Below, in pieces: positions 1-6,275 of a DNA stretch of 8,891 nt. The stretch is taken from NCBI GenBank assembly GCA_013694645.1, contig JACDBZ010000101.1, positions 1 to 8,891 on the forward strand, in the 5' to 3' direction. The position numbers and the translations under genes are program-made. Origin of the DNA: Chloroflexota bacterium (GTDB lineage Bacteria > Chloroflexota > Limnocylindria > QHBO01). The notes beneath the pieces were generated by a model. The model did no database searches, was not told the origin of the DNA, and saw nothing but the letters and a program-made list of their open reading frames with translations. Every line of letters begins with the position of its first letter. Within the stretch, counting starts at the first letter, position 1.

Positions 1-663
1 ATGCCGTCACTGCGAGCGCCTGACGCGATCCTGTTCGACCTCGACGGAACGCTGGTCGATACGGTCCCGGCGCGCATCGACGCCTGGTCCGCGGTATTCG
101 ACGAATTCGGGATCTTCTCGGCGCGGGGCCAGCTGGCGCCGATGATCGGCATCGACGGCCGCCGCCTCGCCCGCGAGGGAGCGGCCGCCGCGGGCATCGA
201 GATCGACGAGGAGACGGCCGAGGCAATCGATCGTCGCAGCGGGGAGCTGTTCGATGGGCTCAATGTCGATCCGCAGCCGCTGCCGGGCGCGCGACAGCTC
301 CTGCGTCGTCTGACGGAATGCGGCGTGACGTGGGCGATTGCCACGTCCTCACGACGCGCGCAGGTGGCAGCGTCGATTGCTGCTCTCGGCCTGGCTGGGG
401 AGCCCCGGATCGTGGACGGAAGTCGGGTCGAGCATGCCAAACCGGCGCCAGATCTGTTGCTCCTGGCGGCGCGTGAGCTGGGAGTGGTCCCGGAACGCTG
501 CTGGTACGTCGGGGATTCCACCTGGGACATGCGTGCCGCCGGTGCCGCCGGGATGCCCGCGATCGGCGTGCTGGCAGGCTCAGCCGCCGATGAAGCGGCC
601 CTGAGTGCTGCGGGCGCATCGACCGTTGTGGCCACCCTTGGCGGCCTGGACCTGCCGGACTGA
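1..663 (+). CDS. HAD-superfamily hydrolase (phosphoglycolate phosphatase-like)
   Basis: A 220-residue haloacid-dehalogenase-type phosphatase, probably cytosolic, cleaving phosphate from a small phosphorylated metabolite through an aspartyl-phosphate intermediate. Motif I is DLDGTLVD, with nucleophile D13 and acid/base D15. Motif II is the T115/S116 stretch (IATSS). Motif III is K147 in HAKPAPD. Motif IV is VGDSTWDM, with D172 and D176 as Mg2+ ligands. An alpha-helical cap (about residues 21-95) follows motif I, as in the phosphoglycolate phosphatase/beta-phosphoglucomutase group (HAD subfamily IA). The ATG is the first base of the window, so upstream signals cannot be seen. The 12 residues before motif I are a normal length, so the gene is probably complete. 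It ends 5 bases before ligD and probably shares its transcript. The substrate cannot be told from sequence, and a direct role in end repair is not implied. Confidence 0.9.
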   Translation: MPSLRAPDAILFDLDGTLVDTVPARIDAWSAVFDEFGIFSARGQLAPMIGIDGRRLAREGAAAAGIEIDEETAEAIDRRSGELFDGLNVDPQPLPGARQLLRRLTECGVTWAIATSSRRAQVAASIAALGLAGEPRIVDGSRVEHAKPAPDLLLLAARELGVVPERCWYVGDSTWDMRAAGAAGMPAIGVLAGSAADEAALSAAGASTVVATLGGLDLPD

Positions 664-668
664 GTTCG

Positions 669-3275
669 ATGCCCCTCGACGAGTACCGTCGCAAGCGCGA
701 CTTCGGCGCCACCCCTGAGCCCGCCCCGGGCGAGCTGGTCGATTCCGGCGGCCGTTTCACGATCCAGCGTCACCGGGCCACCGCGCTGCATTACGACGTG
801 CGTCTCGAGATCGGCGGCGTGCTGGTCAGCTGGGCGGTGCCGAAGGGTCCGACGCTCGATCCGTCCGCGCGTCGGCTGGCGATGCGCACGGAAGACCATC
901 CGGTCGAGTACTTCGATTTCGAGGATGCGATCCCGGATCGTCAATACGGGGCGGGCGATGTCATCGTCTGGGACTGGGGCACCTACGAGCCAGAGGCCGA
1001 GACTCCAGATCCTGCGAGGGCCCTGCGCGATGGTGAGATCAAGCTCACGCTGCACGGCGAGAAGGTGCGCGGGCGTTTCACGATCGTGCGCACCGGTGGC
1101 CGGGGTGGGGGAAACGACGACGATCGCGAGCGGTGGCTGCTCATCCACAAGCGCGACGAGGCTGCCGTTCCCGGCTGGGACGCCGAAGACCACCCACGCA
1201 GCGTGAAGACAGGCCGGACCAACGACGAGACGCGTGATGGCGTGGCGCCGCGTTTCCTCGCCGATGCGCCACGGCCATCGGAGGAGATCGATCTCTCGGC
1301 GGCGCGCGAGGAGGCCATGCCGGAATTCATCGCTCCCATGCGGGCGACGCTGGCGGACGGGGCGTTCGATGACCGGGACTGGCTGTTCGAGATCAAGTGG
1401 GACGGCTATCGCGTCGAGGCGGTGGTGCGCGACGGGCAGGCGAGGCTCTGGACCCGCAACCAGCAGGATGCCGCTCGCTATTTCCATGATCTTGCCGGGC
1501 CGGCGCCGTGGATCGATGCTCGCGAGGCAATCGTCGACGGTGAGGTCGTCGCGCTCGATGCCGATGGCCGGCCGAGCTTCAGCCTGCTCCAGGACCGGAC
1601 CGGCATTCGCACCGGCCGAGCGGCTGGCACGAAGCGTCCAGGGCCACCCGCACCGGTCGTCTATCAGGTATTCGACCTGCTCCACCTCGATGGTCGCTCG
1701 CTGCTGTCGGTACCGCTGGAGGAGCGCAAGCGCCTGCTGCGCTCCCGCCTTCGCCCGCATCCGCTCGTCCGATACGCAAGCCACGTCGAGGGCGACGGCC
1801 GCGCGTTCATCGATGCGGCGCGCAGCCAGGAGCTCGAAGGCATCGTTGCCAAGCTGCGTCGGTCGCCATACGAGCCCGGGCGCCGGGCCCGCAGCTGGCT
1901 CAAGATCAAGCTGCGGCGCGAGCAGGAGGTGGTCGTCGTCGGGTGGCTGGAGGGCCGCGGAACGCATCGGGATCTCGGATCGCTCATCGTCGCGGTGCGA
2001 ACCGCGGATCGCTGGACCCACGCCGGGCAGGTCGGCAGCGGAATCGACACGCGGACTCGTCGCGAGCTGCGCGCATTGCTGGATGGGCTCGCCCGGGACG
2101 CATCGGTTCTCGAGCCGGTCCCTCGCCTGAAGGACGCACACTGGGTTGAGCCGAAGCTCGTCATTCGGGTCGAGTTCGCGGACTGGACCGCCGACAATCT
2201 GCTGCGCCAGGCGTCCTACAAGGGTTTCGAGATCGGCAAGGGGTCAGGCTCGGTCCGGCGCGAGCGGCCGGTCGAGACCGCATGGATCACGGTCGCCGCC
2301 GAAGCGGAGCTGCATGATGACCGGGTGAAGAAGCCGGGCGACGACGCCGTAGCCGCGCTCGATGCCATCGAGCGCGAGGGCATGTGGCATGTGGCCGGTC
2401 GCGAGCTGCGGATCACCAACCTGGACAAGGCGCTCTTTCCCGGTCGAGGCAGCGCCGGACCGATCACCAAGCGCGACCTCCTTCGCTATCACCTCGCGGT
2501 TGGGCCGACGCTGGTTCCGTACCTGGCGGACCGCGGCCTGACCGTCCAGCGGTTCCCGAACGGTGTCGAGGCCAAGGGGTTCTGGCAGAAGGATCTGCCA
2601 AAGCACACGCCGCCCTGGGTCCGCCGCTGGACCTACGACCATGGCGCTGAGGGTTCCAAGGACTACCCCGTCGTGGCAGAGCCGGCCACCCTGCTGTGGC
2701 TTGCCCAGGAAGGGGCGGTCGAGCTTCATCCGTGGACATCGCCGACCGATGCTCCCGACCGGCCTTCGTATGCGTTGATCGACATCGATCCCGGACCTGA
2801 CACGACGTGGGACGAGGTTATCGCGATCGCGCGCCTGTATCGGACTGCCCTGAGCCATCTCGGCGTGCGCGGCCATCCGAAGGTGACGGGAAAGCGGGGG
2901 ATCCAGGTCTGGATCCGGATCGATCATGGTCCGAGCTTCGCTGACACACGAGATTGGGTCGAGGGACTCTCTCGCGCGATCGGTGCCACGGTGCCCGATC
3001 TCGTGAGCTGGGAGTGGTCGAAGCGGAGTCGCGGAGGCAAGGCGCGGCTCGATTACACCCAGAACGCCATCAACAAGACCCTGGTCGCCCCGTACAGCCC
3101 TCGCCCGTCGGCGGGCGCGCCGGTCAGCATGCCGATCAGCTGGGACGAGCTGGAGGACCCGAAGCTGCGGCCCGATCGCTGGACCATCAGCGAGGCCGTC
3201 GCCCGAATCGACGAGTTCGGTGACCCTTTCGCCGCCCTCTTCACCGATTCCCAGGCGCTTCCACCCCTCGGCTGA
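669..3275 (+). CDS. ligD: Multifunctional non-homologous end-joining DNA ligase LigD (PE-LIG-POL order)
   Basis: An 868-residue enzyme that, with Ku, repairs double-strand breaks by cleaning, filling and sealing ends. The order is 3'-phosphoesterase, ATP-dependent ligase, primase-like polymerase, as in Pseudomonas LigD (about 840 residues) and unlike the mycobacterial order. The phosphoesterase (about 25-165) keeps H35, H41, D43, R45, H77 and Y81 at the spacing known for Pseudomonas. The ligase (about 218-535) has nucleotidyl Lys K243 in EIKWDGYR, EGIVAK (390-395) and SWLKIK (409-414). The polymerase (about 575-860) has D705 and D707 in DIDPGP, D795 in LDYTQNA, H687 and R812. Its motif II reads TGKRGIQ (740-746), with Gln where Pseudomonas has His. 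The ATG at 669 follows the HAD stop by 5 bases with no clear Shine-Dalgarno, so translational coupling is likely. No Ku gene lies in the window. Confidence 0.97.
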   Translation: MPLDEYRRKRDFGATPEPAPGELVDSGGRFTIQRHRATALHYDVRLEIGGVLVSWAVPKGPTLDPSARRLAMRTEDHPVEYFDFEDAIPDRQYGAGDVIVWDWGTYEPEAETPDPARALRDGEIKLTLHGEKVRGRFTIVRTGGRGGGNDDDRERWLLIHKRDEAAVPGWDAEDHPRSVKTGRTNDETRDGVAPRFLADAPRPSEEIDLSAAREEAMPEFIAPMRATLADGAFDDRDWLFEIKWDGYRVEAVVRDGQARLWTRNQQDAARYFHDLAGPAPWIDAREAIVDGEVVALDADGRPSFSLLQDRTGIRTGRAAGTKRPGPPAPVVYQVFDLLHLDGRSLLSVPLEERKRLLRSRLRPHPLVRYASHVEGDGRAFIDAARSQELEGIVAKLRRSPYEPGRRARSWLKIKLRREQEVVVVGWLEGRGTHRDLGSLIVAVRTADRWTHAGQVGSGIDTRTRRELRALLDGLARDASVLEPVPRLKDAHWVEPKLVIRVEFADWTADNLLRQASYKGFEIGKGSGSVRRERPVETAWITVAAEAELHDDRVKKPGDDAVAALDAIEREGMWHVAGRELRITNLDKALFPGRGSAGPITKRDLLRYHLAVGPTLVPYLADRGLTVQRFPNGVEAKGFWQKDLPKHTPPWVRRWTYDHGAEGSKDYPVVAEPATLLWLAQEGAVELHPWTSPTDAPDRPSYALIDIDPGPDTTWDEVIAIARLYRTALSHLGVRGHPKVTGKRGIQVWIRIDHGPSFADTRDWVEGLSRAIGATVPDLVSWEWSKRSRGGKARLDYTQNAINKTLVAPYSPRPSAGAPVSMPISWDELEDPKLRPDRWTISEAVARIDEFGDPFAALFTDSQALPPLG

Positions 3276-3297
3276 GGCACCGTGGGCGAAGTCGCGC

Positions 3298-3303
3298 TAC
3301 CAT
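3298..3303 (+). promoter_or_regulatory. -10-like box TACCAT, 7 bases before the nfuA start
   Basis: TACCAT fits TANNNT and ends 7 bases before the ATG at 3311, the spacing expected if transcription starts at the start codon itself. It sits in CGCGCTACnATG (3293-3304), which is repeated at 6313-6324 in the same position before the DUF3090 gene. No convincing -35 is visible. Confidence 0.45.
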
Positions 3304-3310
3304 GGTGGGG

Positions 3311-3895
3311 ATGATCCAGCCCCTGCTCTCCATCACCCAGGATGCCCGGACCAAGATCGATGGCGTCCGCACCTTCAACGAATTTCCCGACGCGATGCTG
3401 CGCGTGCGCGTGCTCGCCAAGGAGGGACGCCAATTCCGCTATGAGATCGCCCTCGAGGATCCCCGCGAACGTGGAGCCGATGATCTGTCGGTCGAGTCGG
3501 ACGGATTGACCGTCGTCCTCGACCCGTCGAGCGCTTCCGACCTGGCGGGGGCCACGATCGAGCTCGATTCCGCCGTCATCGGTGGCGGCCTGCGCATCGA
3601 TAATCCGAACGAAGGGTGGCAGGACCCGATTGCACGCGCGGTCCAGGAGGTCATCGACCAGCAGATCAACCCCGGCGTCGGCTCACATGGCGGCCAGGTG
3701 ACGCTCGTGGATGTGAAGGACGGAACGGCCTACATGCGCTTCGGGGGAGGCTGCCAAGGTTGCTCAGCGGTCAACGTGACCCTGAAGCAAGGGGTTGAGA
3801 CCGCCGTCCGCAAAGCGGTGCCCGCTGTCACCGCCATCGTCGATGTCACCGACCATGAGGCAGGCGAAAACCCCTACTACCAGCACGGGCACTAG
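3311..3895 (+). CDS. nfuA: NfuA-type Fe-S cluster carrier protein
   Basis: A 194-residue cytosolic Fe-S scaffold/carrier that delivers 4Fe-4S clusters to target enzymes. The N-terminal half (about 1-95) resembles a degenerate A-type (HesB/IscA-like) domain without the cluster cysteines. The C-terminal half (about 103-180) is a NifU C-terminal domain. It reads INPGVGSHGG and then FGGGCQGCS, with ligands C148 and C151, close to the E. coli NfuA pair (149 and 152), and ends in DHEAGENPYY much as E. coli NfuA does. Length also matches (E. coli 191). I start it at ATG 3311. The in-frame ATG at 3302 (three residues longer) lies inside the proposed -10 box, and 3311 fits a leaderless start. It follows ligD by 35 bases and probably has its own promoter. 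Confidence 0.95.
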   Translation: MIQPLLSITQDARTKIDGVRTFNEFPDAMLRVRVLAKEGRQFRYEIALEDPRERGADDLSVESDGLTVVLDPSSASDLAGATIELDSAVIGGGLRIDNPNEGWQDPIARAVQEVIDQQINPGVGSHGGQVTLVDVKDGTAYMRFGGGCQGCSAVNVTLKQGVETAVRKAVPAVTAIVDVTDHEAGENPYYQHGH

Positions 3896-3928
3896 GGGTT
3901 CGATCGCTGACTGGCCACCGATGGCCAG
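3869..3928. terminator. Two hairpins between convergent nfuA and the small ORF
   Basis: The first pairs AACCCCTA (3869-3876) with TAGGGGTT (3893-3900), 8 bp with a 16-base loop, and includes the nfuA stop codon. The second pairs CTGGCCA (3911-3917) with TGGCCAG (3922-3928) around a CCGA loop. They lie between two convergent genes, where a shared terminator would be expected. Neither is followed by a real T tract on either strand, so the terminator role is uncertain. Confidence 0.35.
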
Positions 3929-3945
3929 CCGCTAAGGAATCCGCT

Positions 3946-4065
3946 CTACCGCGGGAAGTCGCCGCCTCCGGTGACCGCCATGACGGTCGTGACGAGGCTG
4001 AGGATGCTCAGCGCCGCCGCCGTTCCGGCGACCATGAGCGAGCGCATGATTCGCTTGGTTCGCAT
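3946..4065 (-). CDS. Small secreted or single-pass membrane peptide, 39 aa (candidate signal pre-peptide)
   Basis: An unrecognised 39-codon ORF, ATG at 4065 to TAG at 3946-3948. It has AAGGAG 7 bases before the ATG, the only well-spaced Shine-Dalgarno in this window, which argues strongly that it is translated. The peptide has a basic start (R2, K4, R5, R8), a hydrophobic stretch of about residues 9-31, and then the short tail GGGDFPR. V28-M29-A30 fits a signal peptidase I site (small residues at -3 and -1); cleavage there would release VTGGGDFPR. It lies head-to-head with the HTH-TPR regulator gene starting at 4243. That arrangement and the pre-peptide shape resemble RRNPP pheromone precursors, but the same features fit a small single-TM protein that stays in the membrane. 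Confidence is for the gene being real; the signalling role is inference. Confidence 0.6.
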   Translation of the reverse strand: MRTKRIMRSLMVAGTAAALSILSLVTTVMAVTGGGDFPR

Positions 4066-4072
4066 TGATGTT

Positions 4073-4078
4073 CTCCTT
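4073..4078 (-). promoter_or_regulatory. Shine-Dalgarno AAGGAG of the 39-aa ORF
   Basis: On the minus strand AAGGAG is followed by 7 bases and ATG at 4065. It is notable because the other genes here lack a properly placed Shine-Dalgarno and appear leaderless or coupled. This mRNA therefore has a leader, so its promoter should lie further up in the 4080-4242 gap. I could not identify that promoter with confidence. Confidence 0.65.
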
Positions 4079-4230
4079 GCCAGTTGCGGTCGCCCATCCA
4101 TCGGTGAGCCGTGCCACAACACCCTCCGCCCGAGGAGACCGAGCGGGCAATGCCCCGTACGTCCCGGTGGTGCCGATTGCGGCAGTACGATTGGGGCACA
4201 CCGAGGTCAAGTACGGCTTGCCAATGGGTG

Positions 4231-4236
4231 TAGACT
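4231..4236 (+). promoter_or_regulatory. -10-like box TAGACT, 6 bases before the HTH-TPR start
   Basis: TAGACT ends 6 bases before the ATG at 4243, and no Shine-Dalgarno is present. The geometry fits a leaderless transcript. No good -35 is seen; the best-spaced hexamer (about 4207-4212, TCAAGT) is weak. Confidence 0.45.
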
Positions 4237-4242
4237 CCGCGA

Positions 4243-5541
4243 ATGCCACGGACCAAGACCAGCGCACGCGCCACCGAGAGGGATCGCGAGCTTGCCCATC
4301 GAATCGGCCAGCGCATTCGTGAGGCTCGACATCGCGCCGGGTTCACGCAGCAGCAGCTCGCCGGAGATCGCTATACCAAGGCATATGTCAGTGCGCTCGA
4401 GACCGGCATCGCGCGCCCGTCGATGGTCGCGCTCAACCACATCGCCCTTCGGCTGAATCTGCCGCCGAGCCACTTCATCGATGAGGCCCATCCGGTGTGG
4501 ACTCGCCTCGAAGTCGACATGCAGCTCGCCTCCGGCGAGTGGCAGGCGGCTGCCGACGGCTACAGCGCCCTTCTCGCGGATTCGCCGGACGAGAGTTCGC
4601 GCGCCGATCTCCTGCGCGGCCTGGCCGAGGCCCTGGCGCGCCTCGATCGCGGCAAGGAGACGATCGCGGCCGCCACCGAGGCCGCTCGCCTCTACGGCCT
4701 GGCTTCGCGAGTGGCGGATGCGGCGCTTGCCCGCTATTGGCTCGCGTATGGCCTCTATCAGTCGGACAACGAGCCCGATGCGCGAAGCCTGTTGACCGCC
4801 CTGCTGGAGCAGGTTCGGGCCGGCCTGAACGTCGAGCCCGACTTCGAGATGCGCCTTCTCACATCATTGGCGGCGGTCGAGTCGCGTGCCGGCCAGGCCC
4901 CGCGAGCACTGGCTTACCTCGAAGAGGCGCGTGGTCAGGCTGCGGATCTCGATGATCGGCGCCGGGCGGCCTTCCTCTTCAATCTGGCGATCGGATATCG
5001 AGAGGTCGGCGATTTTGAGGCCGCCATTCGCGCCGGGACGCAGGGGATGGCGCTCTATCGCGCCGCTGGCGCCATCTTCGAGTCGGCCCGCATCGAGAAT
5101 GATCTCGCGCTTGCCTACCTGGCGACTGGCCAGGTCGAGCGCGCGCGAGAGCTGGCGAGCGACGCCCGGATGCAGATCGAAACGACCGGTGACGAGCGCT
5201 GGATGGCAGCGGTCGCCGATACCGAGGCCCAGGTCGCCCTCGCGTCCGGCGATCCGGCGGAGGCCCTTCGGTTGGCTGCCGAGGCGCGTGCATACGCGGA
5301 GCGCAGCGGAAATCAGCTCGCCGGCCTTGCCGCGATGGTCACCGCAGCGCGGGCCATGCGTGTCGGAGGTCAGGTGGCTGAGTCGGAGGCGCAGTTCGCG
5401 GAAGCGGCCACGGTCGCGCGGTCGAGTCGCGTGCCGCATCGACTCCGCGAGATTCTGCGCGAATGGGCGGACCTTCGCGCCGATGCCGGTGATCACCGCG
5501 GTGCCTACGAGCTCAGCAGCGAGGCCCTTGCGGTCAATTGA
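4243..5541 (+). CDS. XRE-family HTH regulator with C-terminal TPR array
   Basis: A 432-residue cytosolic transcriptional regulator. Residues about 17-78 form an XRE/Cro-type helix-turn-helix: REARHRAGFTQQQLAG, then the recognition region TKAYVSALETG, then ARPSMVALNHIALRLNLP. Residues about 85-430 are helical, alanine-rich repeats of about 35-40 residues with TPR-like pairs (GEWQAAADGYSALL, GQAPRALAYLEEARG, GDFEAAIRAGTQGM, GQVERARELASDAR, GDPAEALRLAAEAR, GDHRGAYELSSEAL). HTH plus TPR is the architecture of RRNPP regulators (Rgg, PlcR, NprR, PrgX), in which the TPR array binds a short imported peptide. Other HTH-TPR proteins respond to other ligands or proteins. A small secreted-type peptide ORF is encoded divergently 177 bases upstream. 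The start at 4243 is supported by the TAGACT box 6 bases upstream. The domain call is firm; the ligand is unknown. Confidence 0.9.
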   Translation: MPRTKTSARATERDRELAHRIGQRIREARHRAGFTQQQLAGDRYTKAYVSALETGIARPSMVALNHIALRLNLPPSHFIDEAHPVWTRLEVDMQLASGEWQAAADGYSALLADSPDESSRADLLRGLAEALARLDRGKETIAAATEAARLYGLASRVADAALARYWLAYGLYQSDNEPDARSLLTALLEQVRAGLNVEPDFEMRLLTSLAAVESRAGQAPRALAYLEEARGQAADLDDRRRAAFLFNLAIGYREVGDFEAAIRAGTQGMALYRAAGAIFESARIENDLALAYLATGQVERARELASDARMQIETTGDERWMAAVADTEAQVALASGDPAEALRLAAEARAYAERSGNQLAGLAAMVTAARAMRVGGQVAESEAQFAEAATVARSSRVPHRLREILREWADLRADAGDHRGAYELSSEALAVN

Positions 5542-5544
5542 GTG

Positions 5545-5574
5545 TTGACAGGTGCGGTCCGGTGACCGTAGGCT
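5545..5574 (+). promoter_or_regulatory. Near-consensus promoter TTGACA-N18-TAGGCT
   Basis: TTGACA (5545-5550) is a perfect -35 and TAGGCT (5569-5574) matches the TANNNT -10 boxes seen elsewhere in the window; the spacer is 18 bases. It starts 4 bases after the regulator stop codon. With a 6-base gap like that of the leaderless genes, transcription would start at A5581, one base before a stem begins. No co-directional gene begins until 6331, so it probably makes a non-coding RNA. Confidence 0.6.
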
Positions 5575-5580
5575 GCGCGC

Positions 5581-5654
5581 AGACGAGTCGGTAGGGCACG
5601 CCGACTTGCCACGTGGGATCGGAGATGGGGCACGTCTCCGATCCCTTTCTCGTC
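5581..5654 (+). ncRNA. Candidate small structured RNA, three-way junction with twin RGGGCAC loops
   Basis: The predicted transcript of about 74 nt folds by eye into three stems. P1 pairs GACGA (5582-5586) with TCGTC (5650-5654). P2 pairs GTCGG (5587-5591) with CCGAC (5601-5605). P3 pairs 5615-5625 with 5635-5645, 11 bp without a mismatch. Both hairpins close with a U-G wobble and have 7-base loops, AGGGCAC (5593-5599) and GGGGCAC (5627-5633), differing at one base. The P2 loop UAGGG could also pair with CCCUA at 5654-5658 as a pseudoknot. A near-consensus promoter lies just upstream and no ORF explains the sequence. I recognise no known family. It might instead be only a terminator hairpin for the regulator gene. 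An untranslated leader is unlikely because the next gene is on the opposite strand. Confidence 0.45.
5615..5650 (+). terminator. Strong hairpin with short U-rich tail
   Basis: An 11-bp perfect stem (5615-5625 with 5635-5645), plus a U-G pair, is followed by TTTCT. On the plus strand this could end both the regulator mRNA and the small RNA. The minus strand has no T tract after the stem, so it would not efficiently end the opposing membrane-protein gene. It doubles as stem P3 of the RNA candidate. Confidence 0.45.
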
Positions 5655-5655
5655 C

Positions 5656-6249
5656 CTACGGACTTGCGACCGGGCTGGCCACCGGCCCAATCAGCGTGAA
5701 TGTTCCCTCGGCGATCGGATCATCGGCAGGATCCGCGTAGATGAGCATCAGGTACTCACCCGGTCCGAATGCCGCCAGCAGCGCGCTGGCCGGGACGCTG
5801 AAAGCGATCACCTCGGGATTTGGCAGTGCCTGCGCATCGACCGGCGCCTGGACGGGGTCGTTTGACTCGCCCGCGATGAGCCGGACTTCGACGTAGACAG
5901 CCTCCGGCACAGTCCCTCCCGGCAGAGCTGAGTAGACAAAGGCATCGGTCTCGCCAAATCTCTCGGTTCGCGAATCCGCCGCCACCTCGCCCGTGACCGG
6001 GTCGAGTGCCGTTCCGAACATGATGCGCGTCGGCCCTGACACGCTCGAAGCCGACGCCGAGGGGTCCACCACGGTCCCGTCGCCGTTGCCACCCAGGAGC
6101 CGAAATGCGAGGGCGATTGCGGCGATCAGGAGGACGGCGGCAATCCATCCTCCGATCCACCGCGCTCTCGGCGAGAGAGCGAATCCGCCGTCACCATCCG
6201 GGCGACGAGCCATCACGCGCGCGCGAAGAGGTCGGAACCGCTGTCGCAT
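5656..6249 (-). CDS. Single-pass membrane protein of unknown function
   Basis: A 197-residue protein I do not recognise. Residues 1-31 are basic (nine Arg in the first 31), 32-52 form one hydrophobic helix, and 53-197 would lie outside the membrane by the positive-inside rule. The outer part begins with a Gly/Ser-rich linker and then RIMFGTALDPVTGEV. It continues with alternating hydrophobic stretches (AVYVEVRLIAG, GEYLMLIYADP, GTFTLIGPV) typical of a small beta-sandwich. It ends in the low-complexity tail VASPVASP. I keep the ATG at 6249, though M13 (6213) is also possible. Neither has a Shine-Dalgarno or a closely spaced -10 box. A TACAGT (6296-6301, minus strand) 46 bases upstream is the best -10 seen. 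The gene is convergent with the RNA candidate and divergent from the DUF3090 operon. It could be a sensor or envelope accessory protein; nothing decides. Confidence 0.75.
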   Translation of the reverse strand: MRQRFRPLRARVMARRPDGDGGFALSPRARWIGGWIAAVLLIAAIALAFRLLGGNGDGTVVDPSASASSVSGPTRIMFGTALDPVTGEVAADSRTERFGETDAFVYSALPGGTVPEAVYVEVRLIAGESNDPVQAPVDAQALPNPEVIAFSVPASALLAAFGPGEYLMLIYADPADDPIAEGTFTLIGPVASPVASP

Positions 6250-6275
6250 CGATCAGGTCACATTCCAGACGGCCA

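Larger units (their letters stand above)
4066..4242. promoter_or_regulatory. Divergent control region between the 39-aa ORF and the HTH-TPR gene
   Basis: A 177-base non-coding gap between divergently transcribed genes. It contains the minus-strand Shine-Dalgarno (4073-4078), the interrupted inverted repeat GGGCA-A-TGCCC (4145-4155), the inverted repeat TGCCG-ATTG-CGGCA (4171-4184), and three GTACG copies (4157, 4185, 4211) spaced 28 and 26 bases apart. It ends in a TAGACT box before the regulator. XRE-TPR regulators often bind next to their own gene, so these repeats are operator candidates. Each is short enough to arise by chance in GC-rich DNA. Confidence 0.4.

Noticed and set aside
1234..2130. 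298-codon plus-strand ORF inside ligD
   Set aside because: It is another reading frame of ligD, rich in Arg, Ser and Ala with no domain; long open shadows are expected in GC-rich DNA.
2244..2927. 227-codon minus-strand ORF opposite ligD
   Set aside because: Antisense shadow of the conserved polymerase region, which fully explains the sequence.
3302..3304. Upstream in-frame ATG for nfuA, and the similar ATG at 6322 for DUF3090
   Set aside because: Both are the last bases of a -10-like box with a second ATG 9 bases later at the leaderless position; homologues such as E. coli NfuA begin at about the second Met.
4192..4199. TGGGGCAC in the 39-aa ORF upstream region equals the P3 loop of the RNA candidate, so the opposite-strand leader could pair with it
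   Set aside because: An 8-base match is near what chance gives in this much GC-rich sequence, and the leader's start is unknown.
4864..5548. Minus-strand 210-codon (4864-5496) and plus-strand 220-codon (4886-5548) ORFs over the TPR region
   Set aside because: The repeat array of the HTH-TPR protein accounts for this sequence; both alternatives have biased, low-complexity composition.
5581..5654. Reading the structured RNA as a riboswitch
   Set aside because: No plus-strand gene starts until 6331, so there is no downstream gene for it to control in cis.
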